Source: an uncultured Methylobacillus sp. (GTDB lineage Bacteria; Pseudomonadota; Gammaproteobacteria; Burkholderiales; Methylophilaceae). Taken from it: 42,051 bases of DNA. Made by a program: the position numbers and the translations under genes. Location of the stretch: assembly GCA_903824575.1 (NCBI GenBank), contig CAIJXJ010000071.1, forward strand, positions 1 to 42,051, written 5' to 3'. Under the pieces are notes generated by a model, which did no database searches, was not told the DNA's origin, and saw only the letters and a list, made by a program, of their open reading frames with translations. Positions 38,975 through 42,051 of this stretch are shown here, in pieces (position 1 is the first letter of the stretch; each line of letters opens with the position of its first letter).

Positions 38975-39411
38975 CCGCCTCGCGCACCGACGTCGTTGTT
39001 GAGGCTATGGAGTGGATCGGCACGCCGTTTCACCATGCCGCGCGCCTCAAGGGCGTCGGCGTTGACTGCGCCAACCTGTTGATCGGCGTCTTTACCGCCG
39101 TCGGCCTGGTTCCTGACGTGACGCTTGACCACTACCCACCCGACTGGCACATGCACCGAGACGAAGCCCGCTTCCTGGCCATCCTGCGCCAGTACGCCGA
39201 CCCACTGCCTGAAGGTAGCCCGATCGAGCCCGGCGACATCGCCATGTTTACCTATGGCCGCCACGCCGCCCACGGCGCGATCGTTGTCGGCTGGCCTGTG
39301 GTCTGCCACGCCTGGAGCGATGTCGGTCGCGTGGTACTCACAGAGGCTGACACCGGCCCGCTCGCCGGGCGCTTTGCCGGCTGCTACCGTGTGCGGGGGG
39401 TAGTGTCATGA
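38971..39411 (+). CDS. NlpC/P60 peptidase (lambda K-like)
   Basis: A 146-residue protein from ATG 38971 in an ATGA overlap. Cys33 in GVGVDCANLLIGVF and His101 in HAAHGAIVVG are the catalytic pair of NlpC/P60 endopeptidases, and GDIAMF is the usual strand before the His. Such tail-tip peptidases cut peptide cross-links in the cell wall during DNA entry. It is coupled to the J-like gene by ATGA. Confidence 0.88.
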   Translation: MTASRTDVVVEAMEWIGTPFHHAARLKGVGVDCANLLIGVFTAVGLVPDVTLDHYPPDWHMHRDEARFLAILRQYADPLPEGSPIEPGDIAMFTYGRHAAHGAIVVGWPVVCHAWSDVGRVVLTEADTGPLAGRFAGCYRVRGVVS

Positions 39412-42051
39412 GCGGTCTATTTGGCGGCGGCGGCATGTCGACATCGGACACCCCGTTGACGGGGATGACGATTCAGTCGAGCTCGAATGGCAAGCCGATC
39501 CCGATCGTGTACGGCACAACCCGGGTGACGCCGAACCTGCTCTGGTATGGCGACTTCACGCCGATCGAGCACACGACGTCACAGGGCGGCAAAGGCGGCG
39601 GCTCCAGCAGCACGACCCACACCTACACGGCATCCTTGATCCTGGGCCTTTGCGAAGGTCCAGTGGCTGGCATCCCTAACGCATTCATCGACAAGTCGGT
39701 GGTCGATCCCAGCACGCTTTTTTCACTGTTTCTCGGCACCTACCCGCAGTCGCCGTGGAGCTACCTGACCAGCTCGCATGCCGACCAGGCTATCGGTTAC
39801 CAGGGCATCACCTATGCGGCAGCCGCGAGCTATGACCTCGGCAACAGCTCCAATCTGCCGAACCACTCATTCGAGGTATCAGGCAAGCTGATCCTGTCGG
39901 GCACCAGCGATGCCGATCCGTCGCAGGTTGTGAGTGACCTGCTGACAAGCCAAATCTACGGTGTGCCCAATGCGCCGCCGATCTCAGGCCTCACGCAGTA
40001 CTCTAATTACTGCCGGGCCGCCGGCATCCTGATCTCGCCGTGCTACGACACGCAGACAGCGGCAGCGCAGATGATCACTGACCTGGCGCAGATCACCAAT
40101 ACGGGCATCTATGTCAGCGAGGGCGTGCTTAAGCTGGTGCCCTATGGTGATGCCGCCCTGACACTGAACGGCGCCACCTACACACCGGTCCTGACCGTTA
40201 TTGCAAACCTGGGCGACGACGACTTCCTGGGCAACTCAGGCGCCGACCCAGTGATCGTCAAGCGCAACGCAATTGCCGCCACCGTCAGCACGACGGCAGA
40301 CGCTTACAACCAGGTCACGGTCGAATACCTGGACCGCGCCAACAGTTACAACGTCTCCACCGTGGTGGTACAGGATCAGGCGGCCATCGATGTGTACGGC
40401 CTGCGCCCGATGTCCAACATCACAGCGCACCAGATCGCCAACGCAGCCGCAGCAAACGTCGTCGCCATGCTGATCCTGCAGCGCGCCGTCTATGTGCGAT
40501 CTCAGTATTCATTTCGCCTGGGGTGGCAGTGGTGCTACCTTGAGCCGACGGACCTGGTGACACTGACAGACTCCGCGCTGGGGCTGAACCTGTACCCGGT
40601 GCGCATCCTCTCGGTCGATGAGGATGAATTCGGCACCCTTACCGTGCTCGCCGAAGATGCGCCGCCGGGCGTCAGCTCACACGTCGTCGCCAATGTTCCG
40701 ATCAATGGCGGCTATAACGTCAACCAGGCTATTGTGCCGGGCGACACCAACACGCCGGCCATCTTCGAAGCGCCGAACGCACTCACCGCGCCGGACCTGC
40801 AGCTATGGATCGCGGCCAGCGGCGGCACCCAATGGGGTGGCTGCGAAGTCTGGGCGTCGAGCGACGGCAGCACCTACCGGCAGATCGGCACCATTACAAG
40901 CCCGGCCCGCCACGGCGTTTTAACGGCCTCCCTTGTTGCTGGTACCGACCCGGACACCACGCACGCGCTGGCGGTCGATTTGACCGCCTCACGGGGCCAA
41001 TTGCTGGCGGGCACCAACGCTGATGCCGATGTAGGCAACACCATGCTGTGGGTGGACGGCGAACTGATCAGCTACAGCGCAGCCACGCTGACGTCGGCCT
41101 ACCACTACAGCCTGGGTAGCTATCTGCGCCGAGGCCAAAAGGGAACGGCCAATGCCACGCATGCCAATGGCGCCCAGTTCGCACGCCTGGACGACGTCAT
41201 CTTCAAGTACACGGTGCCGATCGACCGCATCGGCTCGCCGATCTACCTTAAGTTCCCGGCGTTCAACGTCTGGGGCGAGTCCAAGCAGTCCCTGGCCAGC
41301 GTTGCCGCGTATACCCACACCTTCGCCGGAAACAAGCCGAACCCTCTGACCGGATTGACGGCTGTCGGCGGTATGTTTGAGATCACCTTGAATTGGACGT
41401 TCACCGCAAGCCAGATCGACCGCGACTTTATCGAGGTATGGGGTGCCACCACAAACAACCGGGCATCAGCCTACCTGCTGTCGAGCGTCAAAAGCCCGGC
41501 CGTCGCCTGGGCGCACCCTGGCCTGCAACCTGGCCAGACCTGGTATTACTGGGCGCGGGTTGTGGACACCTCGGGCAATTTCAGCGACTGGTATCCGGCC
41601 AGCACCACTGGCGGTGTCGCGGCGGCACCCAGCGCCGATCCATCGGCCTTGCTGACTCAACTAAAAAACTCACTGGGCCTCGGCCAGCTGGTTGACGAAC
41701 TGGCCACGCCGATCGGGCTGATCGACGGCCTTGCCGAAGATATGGCGCTGCAAATTCTGCATGGTACTTTCAGCTCCTCAGTCGCTGGGACGAAGCTGTC
41801 ATCCGAAGCGCTACTGCGCGGCACTGCCATCACCGAAACCCAGCAACTTGTTACGACGGGGGACGCCCAACTGGCGCAGCTCATCACTACCCTGACGGCG
41901 GTGGTAAATGGTAGCGTTTCAGCCATCCAGACTGAGCAAACGGCGCGCTCTACCGCCGACAGTGCCGAAGCTACCTCCAGGCTTGCGCTCGCCACTTTGG
42001 TCGCGGGCAACACCGCCGCCATCCAGACTGAGCAAACGGCGCGCTCTACCG
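39408..42051 (+). CDS. Tail tip protein (lambda J-like), N-terminal part
   Basis: It opens with MSGLFGGGGMSTSDTPLTGM and YGTTRVTPNLLWYGDF. The N-terminal 450 residues follow the gp27-like/J core of GTA-type tip proteins (LGLCEGPVAGIPNAFIDKSV, LLTSQIYGVPNAPPISGLTQ, RSQYSFRLGWQWCYLEPTDL). Fibronectin-like segments follow (FEITLNWTFTASQIDRDFIE, WYYWARVVDTSGNFSDWYPA). A helical linker then leads into the 32-residue repeats. The gene is cut by the window edge and continues at base 1. The complete protein, with the copy number seen here, is about 1207 residues. Confidence 0.9.
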   Translation, partial: MSGLFGGGGMSTSDTPLTGMTIQSSSNGKPIPIVYGTTRVTPNLLWYGDFTPIEHTTSQGGKGGGSSSTTHTYTASLILGLCEGPVAGIPNAFIDKSVVDPSTLFSLFLGTYPQSPWSYLTSSHADQAIGYQGITYAAAASYDLGNSSNLPNHSFEVSGKLILSGTSDADPSQVVSDLLTSQIYGVPNAPPISGLTQYSNYCRAAGILISPCYDTQTAAAQMITDLAQITNTGIYVSEGVLKLVPYGDAALTLNGATYTPVLTVIANLGDDDFLGNSGADPVIVKRNAIAATVSTTADAYNQVTVEYLDRANSYNVSTVVVQDQAAIDVYGLRPMSNITAHQIANAAAANVVAMLILQRAVYVRSQYSFRLGWQWCYLEPTDLVTLTDSALGLNLYPVRILSVDEDEFGTLTVLAEDAPPGVSSHVVANVPINGGYNVNQAIVPGDTNTPAIFEAPNALTAPDLQLWIAASGGTQWGGCEVWASSDGSTYRQIGTITSPARHGVLTASLVAGTDPDTTHALAVDLTASRGQLLAGTNADADVGNTMLWVDGELISYSAATLTSAYHYSLGSYLRRGQKGTANATHANGAQFARLDDVIFKYTVPIDRIGSPIYLKFPAFNVWGESKQSLASVAAYTHTFAGNKPNPLTGLTAVGGMFEITLNWTFTASQIDRDFIEVWGATTNNRASAYLLSSVKSPAVAWAHPGLQPGQTWYYWARVVDTSGNFSDWYPASTTGGVAAAPSADPSALLTQLKNSLGLGQLVDELATPIGLIDGLAEDMALQILHGTFSSSVAGTKLSSEALLRGTAITETQQLVTTGDAQLAQLITTLTAVVNGSVSAIQTEQTARSTADSAEATSRLALATLVAGNTAAIQTEQTARST
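41924..42051 (+). repeat. Terminal overlap identical to bases 1-128
   Basis: The last 128 bases repeat the first 128 exactly, covering one and a third copies of the 96-bp unit. It shows that the contig is circular or circularly permuted. Because the overlap lies wholly inside a tandem array, the join fixes only a minimum copy number. Confidence 0.95.

Overview
The window is a complete genome of a temperate, long-tailed (siphovirus-type) phage, about 41.9 kb, opened inside its tail-tip gene. The last 128 bases (41924-42051) are identical to bases 1-128, and the tail-tip reading frame continues from the right end into the left end, so the map closes into a circle. The host is probably a betaproteobacterium, perhaps Comamonadaceae-like. 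The reasons are high GC, the style of the proteins, and an attP core that is the 3' part of a proline tRNA gene with anticodon TGG. The host assignment is inference.

Layout. 1-5700: end of the tail tip, a small chaperone-like gene, a Stf-like fiber with Ala/Ser/Thr repeats, and an 879-residue fiber ending in a C-type-lectin-like domain. 5730-6071: remnant of a diversity-generating retroelement (DGR). 6083-8894: lysis cassette with holin-like membrane proteins, lysozyme and nested Rz/Rz1. 8850-10319: attP, integrase and a DUF4224-type protein. 10316-18238, minus strand: early leftward operon with a cytosine methyltransferase, an ASCH-like protein, an FtsK-gamma-like protein, and a RecT/exonuclease recombination pair. 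18239-19525: switch region with CI repressor, a co-oriented lipoprotein gene, operators and divergent promoters. 19526-22602: Cro-like protein and replication genes. 22711-24469: HTH regulator and a ParB-methyltransferase split by a G10 run. 24466-42051: terminase, portal, MuF-like protein, protease/scaffold, capsid, connectors, tail tube, tape measure, DUF2460, DUF2163 (lambda L-like), NlpC/P60 and the tail tip.

Main findings. (1) The terminal fiber carries a DGR-type variable region followed by a small hairpin and an Avd-like gene, but the closed genome has no reverse transcriptase and no template repeat. The Avd reading frame ends in what looks like the C-terminal tail of a DGR reverse transcriptase, as if an in-frame deletion had removed the rest of avd, the template repeat and most of the RT. 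(2) The tail-tip gene holds exact 96-bp (32-residue) tandem repeats, and the assembly breaks there. (3) Two genes are interrupted at homopolymers: G10 in the ParB-methyltransferase and A9 at the portal/MuF junction. These may be phase variation, programmed frameshifting or sequence error. (4) attP is flanked by several copies of a 9-bp motif that look like integrase arm sites. All family names rest on reading the sequence; no search was run.
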